From an uncultured Aquimarina sp. (lineage in GTDB: Bacteria; Bacteroidota; Bacteroidia; Flavobacteriales; Flavobacteriaceae), in NCBI GenBank assembly GCA_947502885.1, contig CANNBP010000009.1, positions 186,001 through 250,000 of the forward strand: a DNA stretch of 64,000 bases, written 5' to 3'. The notes below the pieces were generated by a model. The model was not told the origin of the DNA and did not search any database. It saw only the letters and a list, made by a program, of their open reading frames with translations. This document shows, piece by piece, positions 8,565 to 17,198 of this stretch (its first letter is position 1; every line of letters begins with the position of its first letter). The position numbers and the translations under genes are program-made.

Positions 8565-9317
8565 ATGTTTAAAAATATTATCGAAGGTATTACTGCTTAT
8601 TTTGGAGCATTTACACTTATTTCTAAATTAAAGTTATGGAAGTTTTTTGCTATTCCAATGTTGATAAGCCTTATTATAGGAATATCAATAGCGACATTGG
8701 CCTACACTTTTTCTGATAATTTGGGGGCATTGATTGCACGTATATGGCCTTGGGAATGGGGATCAGAAACTTTTGCAACTATAAGTACCTATATTGGTGG
8801 TTTGTGTATTATTGTGATAGGACTATTGCTTTATAAGCATATTGTTATGGCATTATCTGCGCCATTTATGAGTCCAGTCTCAGAAAGAATAGAAAATCAC
8901 CTTACAGGTGACACTAATCATCAACATAGACAAACTTCGTTTGGAGAGCAGCTGGCAAGAGGTATTCGTATTAATGTAAGAAACCTTTTAAAAGAACTCT
9001 TCTTTATGATTCCACTTCTTGTTTTTAGCTTTATTCCGGTTATTGGTATTGCTGGAACGATTCTCATTTTTTTGGTACAAGCTTACTATGCCGGTTTTGG
9101 TAATATGGATTATACAATGGAACGTCATTTTAATTATAAAGACAGTATTCTATTTGTAAAAAAGAATAGAGGTGTTGCTATAGGAAACGGAATTGTGTTT
9201 GTATTAATGTTGTTTATTCCTATTATTGGTTTTTTGATTACATTACCTTTGTCGGTTGTAGCAGCTTCTACAGAAACAGTTAAGGTTTTAAAAGAAAAGC
9301 AACTCATAGAAGCTTAA
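8565..9317 (+). CDS. EI24 (CysZ-like) domain membrane protein
   Basis: This 250-residue integral membrane protein of the EI24/CysZ superfamily has about four hydrophobic segments (near residues 27-50, 75-100, 145-170 and 205-235). The family core APFMSPVSERIE follows the second segment. CysZ members carry sulfate. Many Bacteroidota homologues sit, as here, beside haem genes and have no proven substrate. It overlaps nothing: 3 bp from the preceding gene and 39 bp before hemF, the typical neighbour. Confidence 0.85.
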   Translation: MFKNIIEGITAYFGAFTLISKLKLWKFFAIPMLISLIIGISIATLAYTFSDNLGALIARIWPWEWGSETFATISTYIGGLCIIVIGLLLYKHIVMALSAPFMSPVSERIENHLTGDTNHQHRQTSFGEQLARGIRINVRNLLKELFFMIPLLVFSFIPVIGIAGTILIFLVQAYYAGFGNMDYTMERHFNYKDSILFVKKNRGVAIGNGIVFVLMLFIPIIGFLITLPLSVVAASTETVKVLKEKQLIEA

Positions 9318-9356
9318 AACCTAATAGGAAGTCCGTTTTTAAACCATATAGACAAA

Positions 9357-10259
9357 ATGAAAGATAAGTTTTATCAATACATACAAAATTTACAGGATAC
9401 GATTACTTCAAAACTAGAAGAGGTCGATGGTAAAGCCAAATTCGAAGAGGATCTTTGGGAACGCCCAGAAGGTGGGGGAGGAAGGACGCGTGTGATCGAA
9501 AACGGTAATGTATTCGAAAAAGGAGGAGTGAATATTTCTGGAGTACATGGAGCTTTACCAAAAGCAATGCAAAGTTACTTTAATGTGGGAGAGGTTGATT
9601 TTTTTGCATGCGGATTGTCTTTAGTTTTACATCCTAAAAACCCAATGGTACCAACTGTACATGCTAATTGGCGTTACTTTGAAATGTATGATGCAACGGG
9701 GACTATTGTTGATAGTTGGTTTGGAGGTGGGCAAGACCTAACACCATATTATTTGTTTGAAGAAGATGCTAAGCACTTTCACCAAACCTGTAAAAACTCT
9801 TGTGATAAGCATGATCCAGAATTTTATGCTATTTATAAAAAGAAGTGTGATGAATATTTTTATAATGCACATCGAGAAGAGGGTCGAGGTATAGGAGGTT
9901 TGTTTTTTGATTATTGCAAAAAGACAGATCAAATGTCAATGCAAAACTGGTACGATTTTGTAACCGAGGTAGGAAATAGCTTTTTAGAGGCATATGTCCC
10001 AATTGTAGATAAAAGAAAAGAATTATCCTACAACAAAGGGCAGAGAGATTGGCAAGAGGTTAGGAGGGGGCGCTATGTAGAATTTAACCTTGTTCATGAT
10101 AAAGGAACATTGTTCGGTCTTAAGACGAATGGTAGGATAGAGAGTATTTTAATGAGTCTACCACCTCATGTGCAATGGCAGTATAATCATCATCCAGAAA
10201 CAGGTAGTGAAGAGGAGAAATTAGTTAAAGTGCTTAAAAAACCAGTTGAATGGTTGTAA
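9357..10259 (+). CDS. hemF: Oxygen-dependent coproporphyrinogen III oxidase
   Basis: HemF removes two carboxyl groups oxidatively from coproporphyrinogen III to give protoporphyrinogen IX, a late step of haem synthesis that needs O2. The 300-residue length is normal. Family hallmarks are present: GGVNISGVHG, the VHANWRYFEM segment, WFGGGQDLTPYY, GIGGLFFDY and the highly conserved RRGRYVEFNLVHDKGT region with TNGRIESILMSLPP near the end. Presence of this enzyme points to an aerobic lifestyle. It lies 39 bp after the EI24 gene. hemB is in the same direction 40 kb further on. Confidence 0.97.
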   Translation: MKDKFYQYIQNLQDTITSKLEEVDGKAKFEEDLWERPEGGGGRTRVIENGNVFEKGGVNISGVHGALPKAMQSYFNVGEVDFFACGLSLVLHPKNPMVPTVHANWRYFEMYDATGTIVDSWFGGGQDLTPYYLFEEDAKHFHQTCKNSCDKHDPEFYAIYKKKCDEYFYNAHREEGRGIGGLFFDYCKKTDQMSMQNWYDFVTEVGNSFLEAYVPIVDKRKELSYNKGQRDWQEVRRGRYVEFNLVHDKGTLFGLKTNGRIESILMSLPPHVQWQYNHHPETGSEEEKLVKVLKKPVEWL

Positions 10260-10283
10260 AGTAGTTTTTTTTTATTACCTTGC
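10254..10283 (+). promoter_or_regulatory. Possible Bacteroidota -33/-7 promoter
   Basis: TTG (10254-10256), 19 bp, then TACCTTGC (10276-10283) resembles the Bacteroidota promoter pattern TTTG...TAnnTTTG. It would start a short leader for the lipoprotein at 10342. The match is partial. Confidence 0.35.
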
Positions 10284-10341
10284 TAGACAATCGTTTAGGG
10301 CTTATTCGAGTAATGTTATATTAATTAACCCCTAGAAGCCT

Positions 10342-10944
10342 ATGAAAAAAATTCTACTATTGTCTATTACAGTCCTACTTATAGGATGTAATCAAGGGCC
10401 TAACAAATCTAAATCTTCTAAGTATTCGAAGAACTCGATTACGTTTCAAGAGAATACACTTACACTTACTAGTAGTTACTCTAAAACATCTCGAGAAGAG
10501 TTTGTGAAGAAATTAGACACTATAGACGAAACGTCTAAGTTTAAAAAAATTGCGTTAGAAGAATTAAAGAAAATTGAAGATAAAAAAGTTGACTACGAGA
10601 TATTTGTAGATGAAAACAATGTCGAAAACTACGTTTTTATTTATGTATGTGACTTCTATTTGTTGTCAGAACATAGAGCGGCAAAAGTTGTATCCGCATT
10701 AAATAGAGAATTAAAAGACGAGTCTAATAGACAAGAAGTTCGATACAAGAGGATACATGGTCGATTTTTCTTCACTCCAGAGTCTAAGGTTGTAAAACTT
10801 AAGTACCTGAAGTCATATAAAAAGCAAAGAAAATTTCAAACAGAATATATTGTAGCCTCTCAAAATGGTGGGGTTGGGTTATTAATTAGTAACCTTAACG
10901 ATATAGATTTTGAAAACTCTATAAAACGCTTGGCTTCAAAGTAA
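10342..10944 (+). CDS. Hypothetical lipoprotein
   Basis: This 200-residue protein has a signal peptide ending in the lipobox LIGC, with the cysteine near residue 16. A Ser/Lys-rich linker follows (NKSKSSKYSKNS), then an alpha/beta region of about 150 residues with no family I recognise. The central part is acidic and contains no obvious catalytic motif. It is preceded by a possible promoter and followed by a long terminator hairpin, so it is probably its own transcription unit. Its localisation to the periplasmic face of a membrane is the only firm statement. Confidence 0.8.
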   Translation: MKKILLLSITVLLIGCNQGPNKSKSSKYSKNSITFQENTLTLTSSYSKTSREEFVKKLDTIDETSKFKKIALEELKKIEDKKVDYEIFVDENNVENYVFIYVCDFYLLSEHRAAKVVSALNRELKDESNRQEVRYKRIHGRFFFTPESKVVKLKYLKSYKKQRKFQTEYIVASQNGGVGLLISNLNDIDFENSIKRLASK

Positions 10945-10970
10945 CAACCAAATTAGATCTCTTAAACAAA

Positions 10971-11019
10971 ATAAAATACCGTATCTTGGATAAGATTATA
11001 TCCAGATACGGTATTTTAT
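10971..11019 (+). terminator. Long terminator hairpin
   Basis: Arms at 10971-10992 and 10999-11019 pair over 21 bp with one bulged T, around a 6-nt loop. The arms are A-rich on the left and T-rich on the right, so it may work in both directions. It closes the lipoprotein gene ending at 10944. Confidence 0.8.
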
Positions 11020-11043
11020 TACTAGTAGTTTTAACTAAGAATA

Positions 11044-11463
11044 ATGATAATGCAAAAAGTAATTATGTTTCTAATTATTCTATTGGTAACTGCTTGTGCA
11101 CGTACATTAGAACCTAATGCAGATAACGTAAATAAAATATTTGCATCAAAGGATTTTACGTTTGAGTTTCATCCAGTAAACAAAACAACGAAGTCTCTAA
11201 GTTTTAGAAGCGATTATCTGGTCTATAAAAGTAATCATCCAACTATACGTCGGGAAATAAGCTATGATGAGGTGCTTTTAATTAATGATTTTATACAAAA
11301 AATAGTTAACCTTCATTCTAATACTCTCGATTTAGATACATCATCTTATTACGTTATTAAAAACACAGCTTACAAAGTTGTTATTGTCCCTGATCAAGAG
11401 GATATATATTTTGATGCTTTGCTAAAAACACTGGATTTAGATAGACCCATAGAAAAGAAATAA
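11044..11463 (+). CDS. Small hypothetical lipoprotein
   Basis: This is a 139-residue protein with a signal peptide and the lipobox VTAC (cysteine near residue 18 from the first ATG). ATG codons at 11044 and 11050 are both possible starts. The mature part of about 120 residues shows no family I recognise and ends in a basic tail. It starts only 25 bp after a strong terminator hairpin, so its promoter must overlap that hairpin or transcription must read through. Confidence 0.7.
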   Translation: MIMQKVIMFLIILLVTACARTLEPNADNVNKIFASKDFTFEFHPVNKTTKSLSFRSDYLVYKSNHPTIRREISYDEVLLINDFIQKIVNLHSNTLDLDTSSYYVIKNTAYKVVIVPDQEDIYFDALLKTLDLDRPIEKK

Positions 11464-11498
11464 TCCAATATATTGGTTTTTTATTTTTCATTTACAGT

Positions 11499-11645
11499 CT
11501 ATTGGTTTGATGGAACTACGTTTTTGGGTTCTTTTTTTTCAAGTTGTGCAACATCTTTTCCTAGTTCATAAAAGAAAAATGCTATAGCTACCATAAGAAC
11601 TGCTCCCCAAATTAAACTTTGAGCAGTTTTGTTGTTTATTTCCAT
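11499..11645 (-). CDS. Small single-pass membrane protein (48 residues)
   Basis: A 48-codon frame on the minus strand runs from ATG at 11645-11643 to TAG at 11501-11499. The N-terminus MEINNKTAQS is followed by one hydrophobic segment at about residues 11-26 (LIWGAVLMVAIAFFFY). A charged tail (ELGKDVAQLEKKEPK) then ends the protein. This has the composition of a real small membrane protein rather than of a chance frame. It begins 41 bp after the stop of the S41 peptidase gene in the same direction and may be co-transcribed. Function is unknown. It falls below usual ORF-length cut-offs. Confidence 0.6.
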   Translation of the reverse strand: MEINNKTAQSLIWGAVLMVAIAFFFYELGKDVAQLEKKEPKNVVPSNQ

Positions 11646-11686
11646 GATGTTAGTTGCTTCACAATACTATATTTATGACAGCTTAA

Positions 11687-13330
11687 TTATTGTTCATTAA
11701 TGAATGCGATTGCTTTTTCAAGTACTTCATCCTTTCCGTTTCTAATGCCTTCTATGGTAGGTCTAACTTCAATATTAGGAATAATACCAATTCTTTGGGT
11801 TTCTTTACCATTGGGATAGAAAACACCAATTCCAGTCATCCAGGTTTTAAATCCACCAACAAGTTTCAATTCACTTACGTTACCATCGGCTCCAGAGGTT
11901 TGACTTCCGATAATAGTAACATTATTTGCTGTTTGTAAACACATAGCTGTAAATTCTGCATGACTTTGTGTTCTTTCATTTACAAGTAAAATGACTTTTC
12001 CAGTATATTCTTTTCCATTGTTTTTTCCACAACTATAGGCTTCTGCCCAGGTATACCGGCCTGGATAGTTTACATCTGGTTCGGTAAATATCACGAACTC
12101 TTTCGGTTCGTTGTTTAAGTAATTGGAAATAGCATACATAGTTCCGTTAGGGTAATTTCTAATATCAAATATAATTGCCTTTGTGGTTAATAAGCTATCC
12201 ATCATAGTAGGAACATCTTCTTTTTGGAGAGCACCCATATGTACATATCCAATGTTATCCTTATTTATATTCCATTTTTCTTTGTTGGTTTTTTTATACT
12301 TGAACTGTTTAAAAGGATACCTTTTTATAGTTTTATTTAATAAGGTTCCGTTTCGATCAAAATCAATATTTACAGAATCGGTAGAGCCATTAAAAATAAC
12401 ATAATGATAGTTTCTTAATCGCACAGAGGAGTTTGAAGCATTGATATAAGGTCTTTTTTCTTCAAGAATTTCTGAAATTGACTTTCCATTTACTTTTATT
12501 ACTGCATCTCCAATTTCTAAATCATTTTTCTTTGCTATAGAGTCATTGTAAAATTTTGTAAAGATTGCTTTGTTGTCAATAATTACAAATTTGGAAGGGA
12601 TTTTTTTTAACCCAAAATAGCTTTTTGTCAGTTTCGTAGTGAGTCCAGCATGTGTATCATCAAGCTTTACAACTAATTCACGCATTATTAGGTGATATTC
12701 TTGCTCTGTTTCTGGAGATAGAAATTTGGGTATAAATTGTTCTAAAACGATATTCCATTTTTCATCTGTTTGATATTTATACGGAAAGAAATATTCAATG
12801 GTGTTCCAGTATTTAAAAAGAGATAAAACCCTTAATTTCTCATCTTTCCAATCAAAATTAGGATATTCAGGTTCGTTTTTTACTTTGATATTTCCAACTC
12901 CTTTTACTGATTCAACATAATGATGATTGCCTTGAAATCTATTGTTTTCGATAAATTTTAGTTGCTCACTTAGTTTTTTTGAGAAAATAGTAGCGTCTTG
13001 AGTCCATCCAAGGTCAAAATTTTTATCAAAATATGTGATACCATTTTTTATTTTACATGAAGAGCATGGTTCTACCTTTCCAAGAGATGCAATCCAATTT
13101 AAATACACTTTGGATAATTCTTCTTTATTTTTCGCATTTTCTACTTTTGGTAAAATCTGAAAAAGTTGTTCGTCCCAATTAAACTTACCTTTTCCAACTT
13201 CTGGATGGTAGTATTTTAGAAACCCCCATATTTTTGCGGTGGCTACAAGTTTATCAGTTTTTGTTAACTTTTTTTGACTGCATCCTATCAGGGTTAGTGT
13301 AATAATAGAGAGCAAGATTAGTTTTTTCAT
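11687..13330 (-). CDS. S41-family peptidase lipoprotein
   Basis: This 547-residue lipoprotein has the signal MKKLILLSIITLTLIGC, with the cysteine at residue 17. I chose the ATG at 13330 over one 7 codons upstream because it gives a clean signal peptide. An N-terminal domain with a CxxC pair (PCSSCK) precedes a PDZ-like region (LEIGDAVIKVNGKSI) and a C-terminal tail-specific-protease (S41) domain. The likely nucleophile is the Ser in NERTQSHAEFTAM, and QTSGADG follows, as in interphotoreceptor-retinoid-binding-protein-like S41 members. It would cleave peptides or misfolded proteins in the periplasm. It lies 35 bp after the small membrane protein gene to its right and is probably co-transcribed with it. 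Confidence 0.85.
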   Translation of the reverse strand: MKKLILLSIITLTLIGCSQKKLTKTDKLVATAKIWGFLKYYHPEVGKGKFNWDEQLFQILPKVENAKNKEELSKVYLNWIASLGKVEPCSSCKIKNGITYFDKNFDLGWTQDATIFSKKLSEQLKFIENNRFQGNHHYVESVKGVGNIKVKNEPEYPNFDWKDEKLRVLSLFKYWNTIEYFFPYKYQTDEKWNIVLEQFIPKFLSPETEQEYHLIMRELVVKLDDTHAGLTTKLTKSYFGLKKIPSKFVIIDNKAIFTKFYNDSIAKKNDLEIGDAVIKVNGKSISEILEEKRPYINASNSSVRLRNYHYVIFNGSTDSVNIDFDRNGTLLNKTIKRYPFKQFKYKKTNKEKWNINKDNIGYVHMGALQKEDVPTMMDSLLTTKAIIFDIRNYPNGTMYAISNYLNNEPKEFVIFTEPDVNYPGRYTWAEAYSCGKNNGKEYTGKVILLVNERTQSHAEFTAMCLQTANNVTIIGSQTSGADGNVSELKLVGGFKTWMTGIGVFYPNGKETQRIGIIPNIEVRPTIEGIRNGKDEVLEKAIAFINEQ

Positions 13331-13365
13331 TGATGTTTTAAGAGATTGCATACAATTATTTTGGA

Positions 13366-13818
13366 TTATGACTTAATTTGATTTGCGATAAGGTTTTCGA
13401 TTTTGGTAGGATCTTGAACACTTAGAGTAATGGTTTTACCATTTCTCTTCTTTATTTTAAGAGCATCTTTGGTGTTAAAAATAAAACCCCAACCATGGGT
13501 TTTGCCATATCGAATACCCCAACCCATAAAATCCTGAAAAGCATCTACTTTTTTAATCTCGTAACTTTCTATTTCTGACCATTCAATTGATCTGTTTAAG
13601 ATGCCAGAAATACTATAATTAATTGCCGATTGATTAATGATAATTACTAGTTTTAATCCTAATAATAGTAGACTTATAAGTAGTATTCCTATAGAAAGAT
13701 AAAGCAGTGATGTTTCCTTTGATTGAGTGATATAGTACATCAAAAAAAGTAAGAATTGTATTATAAAAACAATACTGATAAATTTTGGCAACCGAGAAGT
13801 TTCTTTATATAAAATCAT
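13366..13818 (-). CDS. Hypothetical two-helix membrane protein
   Basis: This 150-residue protein has two adjacent membrane segments (about residues 12-32 and 38-60) followed by a soluble domain. The domain contains WSEIESYEIKKVDAFQDFMGWGIRYG and ends in GKTITLSVQDPTKIENLI. This layout matches bacterial PH-like domain membrane proteins (YdbT/DUF2244-like), but I cannot name the family with certainty. It lies directly upstream of the S41 peptidase gene on the same strand. Confidence 0.65.
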   Translation of the reverse strand: MILYKETSRLPKFISIVFIIQFLLFLMYYITQSKETSLLYLSIGILLISLLLLGLKLVIIINQSAINYSISGILNRSIEWSEIESYEIKKVDAFQDFMGWGIRYGKTHGWGFIFNTKDALKIKKRNGKTITLSVQDPTKIENLIANQIKS

Positions 13819-13967
13819 GCATTTTAGGTTTTCTAATGCAATAGTAAAACATCATAGTTTCACTTTCTGATATTGGACGTGTTTTTTATGATTTTTTTTA
13901 AATAGTAAATCTAAAAGTTAAGGATACTACAAAAAGCAATACATTTATAAAAATGGAATTGCCTAGA

Positions 13968-13993
13968 AAAAAGCTATTCTGATATAGCTTTTT
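13968..13993. terminator. Bidirectional terminator
   Basis: AAAAAGCTAT (13968-13977) and ATAGCTTTTT (13984-13993) form a perfect 10-bp stem with a 6-nt loop and T tracts on both strands. It lies 47 bp past the stop of the minus-strand sensor kinase gene and would end the regulator-kinase transcript. Confidence 0.75.
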
Positions 13994-14040
13994 CTGTTTC
14001 ACTTTAAAAAAATACTCGAATTGATGCTTTATAAAAGGTA

Positions 14041-15390
14041 TTAAAACAACAGTGAAAAAGAGGTTTCTACGTTGGGTATAGAATGTACAGTTAAGTTACC
14101 TTCGTGTAAATGCATCATTTGTTTGGATAAACTAAGGCCTATGCCGGTGCCTTCGTTTTTGGTAGTAAAAAAAGGAACAAATATCTCGTTTATTAGATTT
14201 GGTGCTATCCCAGGACCATTGTCTTTTACAGTAATATATTTTTTGTTGTCTTTGGTGATACCAGAAATAAGGCTAAGGTTTGCGTTTTGACTACCTTTTA
14301 AGGCTTGGATCGCATTTTTGCATAGATTCATGAGTATTTGCGTAACCTGTTTTTCGTCGGCATAGATTTCTAGATCGTTTTGGGTATGCATTATTTTAAA
14401 CTCAATATGATGCAAACCGATATCTTGCCCCATTAAAACGGCAATTTTTTCTAATAATTCTTTGACTTTAATCAGTTTTTTATCTGGTGAAGGTACATTA
14501 AGAAAACTACGATAGGATTGTACAAAACTCATTAAATCGTTACCTTGATTTTTGATCACTTCAAGTCCTTTGGCAGTGTTTTTAATTTTGTTTTCGTCTA
14601 TTTGATTAATGGTCAAGAGCCCATTTTCACCTTTGTAATATCTCAAAATAGATTCAGAAATCGAGGTGATTGGTGTTACAGAATTCATAATCTCGTGAGT
14701 AAGCACTCGAATCAATTTGATCCACGAATCGGTCTCTTTTTCATCTAGCTCTTTATGAATATCTTGTATGGTCATTAATCGCAGTAATTCACCGTTTAGA
14801 TTGATTTCTGTTGATTTGATAGACAGTTGTATGGTTTCGCGCTCATTGGTCAGTTTTATAAGTTTACGTTCAAAAGGTTGTATCGTGGTAAACAACGCAT
14901 ATAATTTTTTATCTACTTGTGCCAATTGTTTGATATGGTTTAATGGGGTATGATTGATTAGTTTTTCTGCCTTGGGATTAGTAAATAAGATGTGCCCTTT
15001 ATCGTTATATGTTAAAATTCCTATTTCTGCCTGTTTTAGTATCTCTTGATAATACTGTTCTTGCGTTTGGTTTTGTATGTGTATTTTTTGGATGACATTA
15101 TTAAGAGCATTAAGGCTTTGGTGTATCTCATTAAAGGATTTTGGTCCGCCCATTTCTGGAAAACGAAGAGTAAAATCTTCATTTTTTACCGCATTAAAAA
15201 AGTAAGCAATTTTTCGATTGGTATGATTAAGGTGTCTAATTAATACTATGGTTTGTATGATAACACCAACCAAACATAGAAAAGAAAGAAGAAGTTGTTG
15301 TTTATAAAGGGCAAAACCAGCTAATAGAGCTGTCAAAGAAAGCAATGTTACCCTTAGGATCAGTTGTAGATAAAAGTTTTTACTAGCCAT
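14041..15390 (-). CDS. Sensor histidine kinase paired with the sigma-54 regulator
   Basis: This 449-residue kinase has two close membrane segments at about residues 10-28 and 32-50, a HAMP-like linker and a PAS-like domain (ILTYNDKGHILFTNPKAEKLI). The dimerisation domain has the phospho-accepting His232 in LTHEIMNSVTPI, and the ATPase domain has KDNGPGI and GTGIGLSLSKQ. There is almost no extracytoplasmic loop, so it probably senses a membrane or cytoplasmic signal. Its ATG overlaps the TAA of the response regulator gene by one base (TAATG), so the two are translationally coupled and form a cognate pair. It probably controls the regulator that acts on the efflux array to the right. Confidence 0.9.
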   Translation of the reverse strand: MASKNFYLQLILRVTLLSLTALLAGFALYKQQLLLSFLCLVGVIIQTIVLIRHLNHTNRKIAYFFNAVKNEDFTLRFPEMGGPKSFNEIHQSLNALNNVIQKIHIQNQTQEQYYQEILKQAEIGILTYNDKGHILFTNPKAEKLINHTPLNHIKQLAQVDKKLYALFTTIQPFERKLIKLTNERETIQLSIKSTEINLNGELLRLMTIQDIHKELDEKETDSWIKLIRVLTHEIMNSVTPITSISESILRYYKGENGLLTINQIDENKIKNTAKGLEVIKNQGNDLMSFVQSYRSFLNVPSPDKKLIKVKELLEKIAVLMGQDIGLHHIEFKIMHTQNDLEIYADEKQVTQILMNLCKNAIQALKGSQNANLSLISGITKDNKKYITVKDNGPGIAPNLINEIFVPFFTTKNEGTGIGLSLSKQMMHLHEGNLTVHSIPNVETSFSLLF

Positions 15391-16754
15391 TAAGAGTCTA
15401 ATTTTTTAATTTTGTTATATAAAGTTTGTCTAGAAACTCCTAGTTGGTTAGCTGCAGCGCTATAGTTACCATTGTGTTCGTCTAGTGCCTTGGCAATCAT
15501 AAGACGCTCCATCTCATCGAGAGTTTCTGGGCCTTTATCCAGAGAAACACCTGTATGCGTACTTAGTAAAAAGTCTGTAGGTTTTAATACGTTTCCTTCG
15601 CTCAAGATTACTGCCCTTTCTATAGTATGTTGTAATTCACGTACATTGCCTGGCCAGCGATATGCCATTAGTTTATCTTGACCTGCGGCATTAATTCGAA
15701 GTGCAGGTTTACCATATTTTGACGCAAATTTTTTGAGATAGAAATCAGCTAGTACTAAAATATCGTTATCTCGATCTCGCAAAGGGGGTACCTCGATATG
15801 TATAGTATTGATTCGATATAACAAATCCTCACGAAAAATACCTTCTTCGACCATTTGTGTAAGGTTGCAATTGGTTGCGCAAATTAAACGTATATCCACA
15901 GGAACGGTTTTGTTAGAACCTACTCTTACAATAGTTCTGTTTTGTATGGCAGATAATAACTTGGCTTGGGTTTGTAGGGATAGGTTACCAATCTCATCGA
16001 GAAATAGAGAACCTTTGTTGGCAGCTTCAAACTTACCAGCGCGATCTTCTTTGGCATCGGTAAATGCCCCTTTGGTATGTCCAAAAAGCTCGCTTTCAAA
16101 CAAACTTTCAGATATAGAACCCATATCCACACCAATAAACACTTCGTTCATTCGGGAGGACATTCTATGTAGTTCTCTCGCAATTAATTCTTTTCCAGTA
16201 CCATTTTCACCAGTAATTAAAACATTTACATCGGTTTTGGCCACTTTTCGTACGAGATTGAGTACAGCAGTAAGGGACTTAGAATTACCGATAATAAAAT
16301 TCCTATTTTGATTAATGACCTGTTTTAGGTGGCTTTCTTTTTGTTTTAACTCTTGTACCTCTTTTTGTGATTTACGTAACTTGTAAGCAGATTTTATCGT
16401 AGCCATTAACTTTTCATTGGTCCATGGTTTTAGAATAAAATCAGAAGCCCCTTCTTTTAAAGCCCGAACGGCCAAATCAACCGCACCATAGGCGGTCATC
16501 ATAATAATCGAGGTATGAACGGCTTTCTTTTTGATTTCTCGCAACCAGAATAATCCTTCGTTTCCAGTATTCACTCCAGCAGAAAAATTCATATCTAAAA
16601 TAACGATATCATACTCGCTTAGATTAGGTAATGATGAGATCTGATTTGGATTTGAGATTGTTGCGACCTCTTTAAACTCGAATTGTAATAAAATTTCGAG
16701 TGCGCTTAAAACACTTTTGTTGTCGTCAACGATTAAAATTTTTCCGTCTTGCAC
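15390..16754 (-). CDS. Sigma-54-dependent response regulator (NtrC family)
   Basis: This 454-residue enhancer-binding activator has three domains. The receiver domain (1-125) has acidic residues at 10-11, the phospho-acceptor Asp54 (VILDMNF), a Thr in MMTAYG and Lys in LKPW. The AAA+ domain (about 150-380) has Walker A GENGTGKE and Walker B SLFLDEIG. Its sigma-54 contact loop is GAFTDA at 229-234 instead of the canonical GAFTGA. The C-terminal Fis-type helix-turn-helix is NYSAAANQLGVSRQTLYNK. It binds DNA as an oligomer upstream of sigma-54 promoters and remodels the polymerase with ATP. Its gene diverges from the TolC/adaptor/permease block across 500 bp that hold a -24/-12-like site and paired dyads, so that block is its likely target. 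Confidence 0.93.
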   Translation of the reverse strand: MQDGKILIVDDNKSVLSALEILLQFEFKEVATISNPNQISSLPNLSEYDIVILDMNFSAGVNTGNEGLFWLREIKKKAVHTSIIMMTAYGAVDLAVRALKEGASDFILKPWTNEKLMATIKSAYKLRKSQKEVQELKQKESHLKQVINQNRNFIIGNSKSLTAVLNLVRKVAKTDVNVLITGENGTGKELIARELHRMSSRMNEVFIGVDMGSISESLFESELFGHTKGAFTDAKEDRAGKFEAANKGSLFLDEIGNLSLQTQAKLLSAIQNRTIVRVGSNKTVPVDIRLICATNCNLTQMVEEGIFREDLLYRINTIHIEVPPLRDRDNDILVLADFYLKKFASKYGKPALRINAAGQDKLMAYRWPGNVRELQHTIERAVILSEGNVLKPTDFLLSTHTGVSLDKGPETLDEMERLMIAKALDEHNGNYSAAANQLGVSRQTLYNKIKKLDS

Positions 16755-16800
16755 GATACTATTTTTAAAGTTATTACCAGAGTTCTATGTATTGACGTTC

Positions 16801-16977
16801 CAAAGCAGAGCTTTGAAAAAGACGTCTTTTATTTTGTTTTCTTTGAATGAACAAAGAAAATGAAGGGATCGAATTACGCCCGGATTATATAATAGAAAAT
16901 CTATTATGTCTTTAGCTTTCTACAAATACAAGCGTTTTAATTGATTTTTTTAGTGTAACGATAGCATCGCTATGTTA
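16801..16977. repeat. Palindrome-rich leader region of the regulator gene
   Basis: Five inverted repeats lie in 177 bp upstream of the regulator gene. These are CAAAGC/GCTTTG at 16801-16815, the perfect 14-nt palindrome AAAAGACGTCTTTT at 16817-16830, a 9-bp stem (TTTTCTTTG/CAAAGAAAA) at 16837-16860, an 8-bp stem (ATAATAGA/TCTATTAT) at 16889-16907 and a bulged stem at 16956-16977. They could be operators or a structured mRNA leader. No ORF is present in 16755-17254. Confidence 0.5.
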
Positions 16978-17057
16978 AACTAAGAAGATCATTGTATTTA
17001 AGGTATTTCAAAGCCTCATGGCGAACTTCTATCACATCCGGGTTGAGGCAATACTCA

Positions 17058-17071
17058 TTGTAAAATTACAA
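17058..17071. promoter_or_regulatory. Short dyad, possible regulator half-site cluster
   Basis: TTGTAA, AA, TTACAA forms a 14-bp dyad sharing TGTAAAA and TTACA with the two longer dyads to its right. Its centre is about 40 bp from the next one. It is a possible accessory site. Confidence 0.3.
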
Positions 17072-17095
17072 ATACAAAGGAATACCTCTATACGA

Positions 17096-17135
17096 GTGTA
17101 AAAATATTTGACACTATTTGTATAAAAATTTTACA
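17096..17135. promoter_or_regulatory. Tandem 17-bp dyads, probable activator (enhancer) sites
   Basis: Two dyads of form TGT-N11-ACA lie at 17097-17113 (TGTAAAAATATTTGACA, extended by G/C to 17096-17114) and 17119-17135 (TGTATAAAAATTTTACA). Their centres are 22 bp apart, about two helical turns, so both face the same side of the DNA. They stand 64-102 bp upstream of a -24-like TGGCAC, which is the position of NtrC-type upstream activating sites. Binding by the adjacent regulator is inferred. Confidence 0.5.
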
Positions 17136-17169
17136 TGTTGAAATAGTTTTTTATAATTACAAACACTTA

Positions 17170-17186
17170 ATTGATTGATAATCAAT
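17170..17186. promoter_or_regulatory. 7-bp inverted repeat near the -24 element
   Basis: ATTGATT and AATCAAT are perfect arms around GAT. The repeat ends 12 bp before the sigma-54-like -24 element, a place where an architectural protein such as IHF or HU, or a repressor, could bind. Confidence 0.35.
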
Positions 17187-17198
17187 ATTTTATATTCT

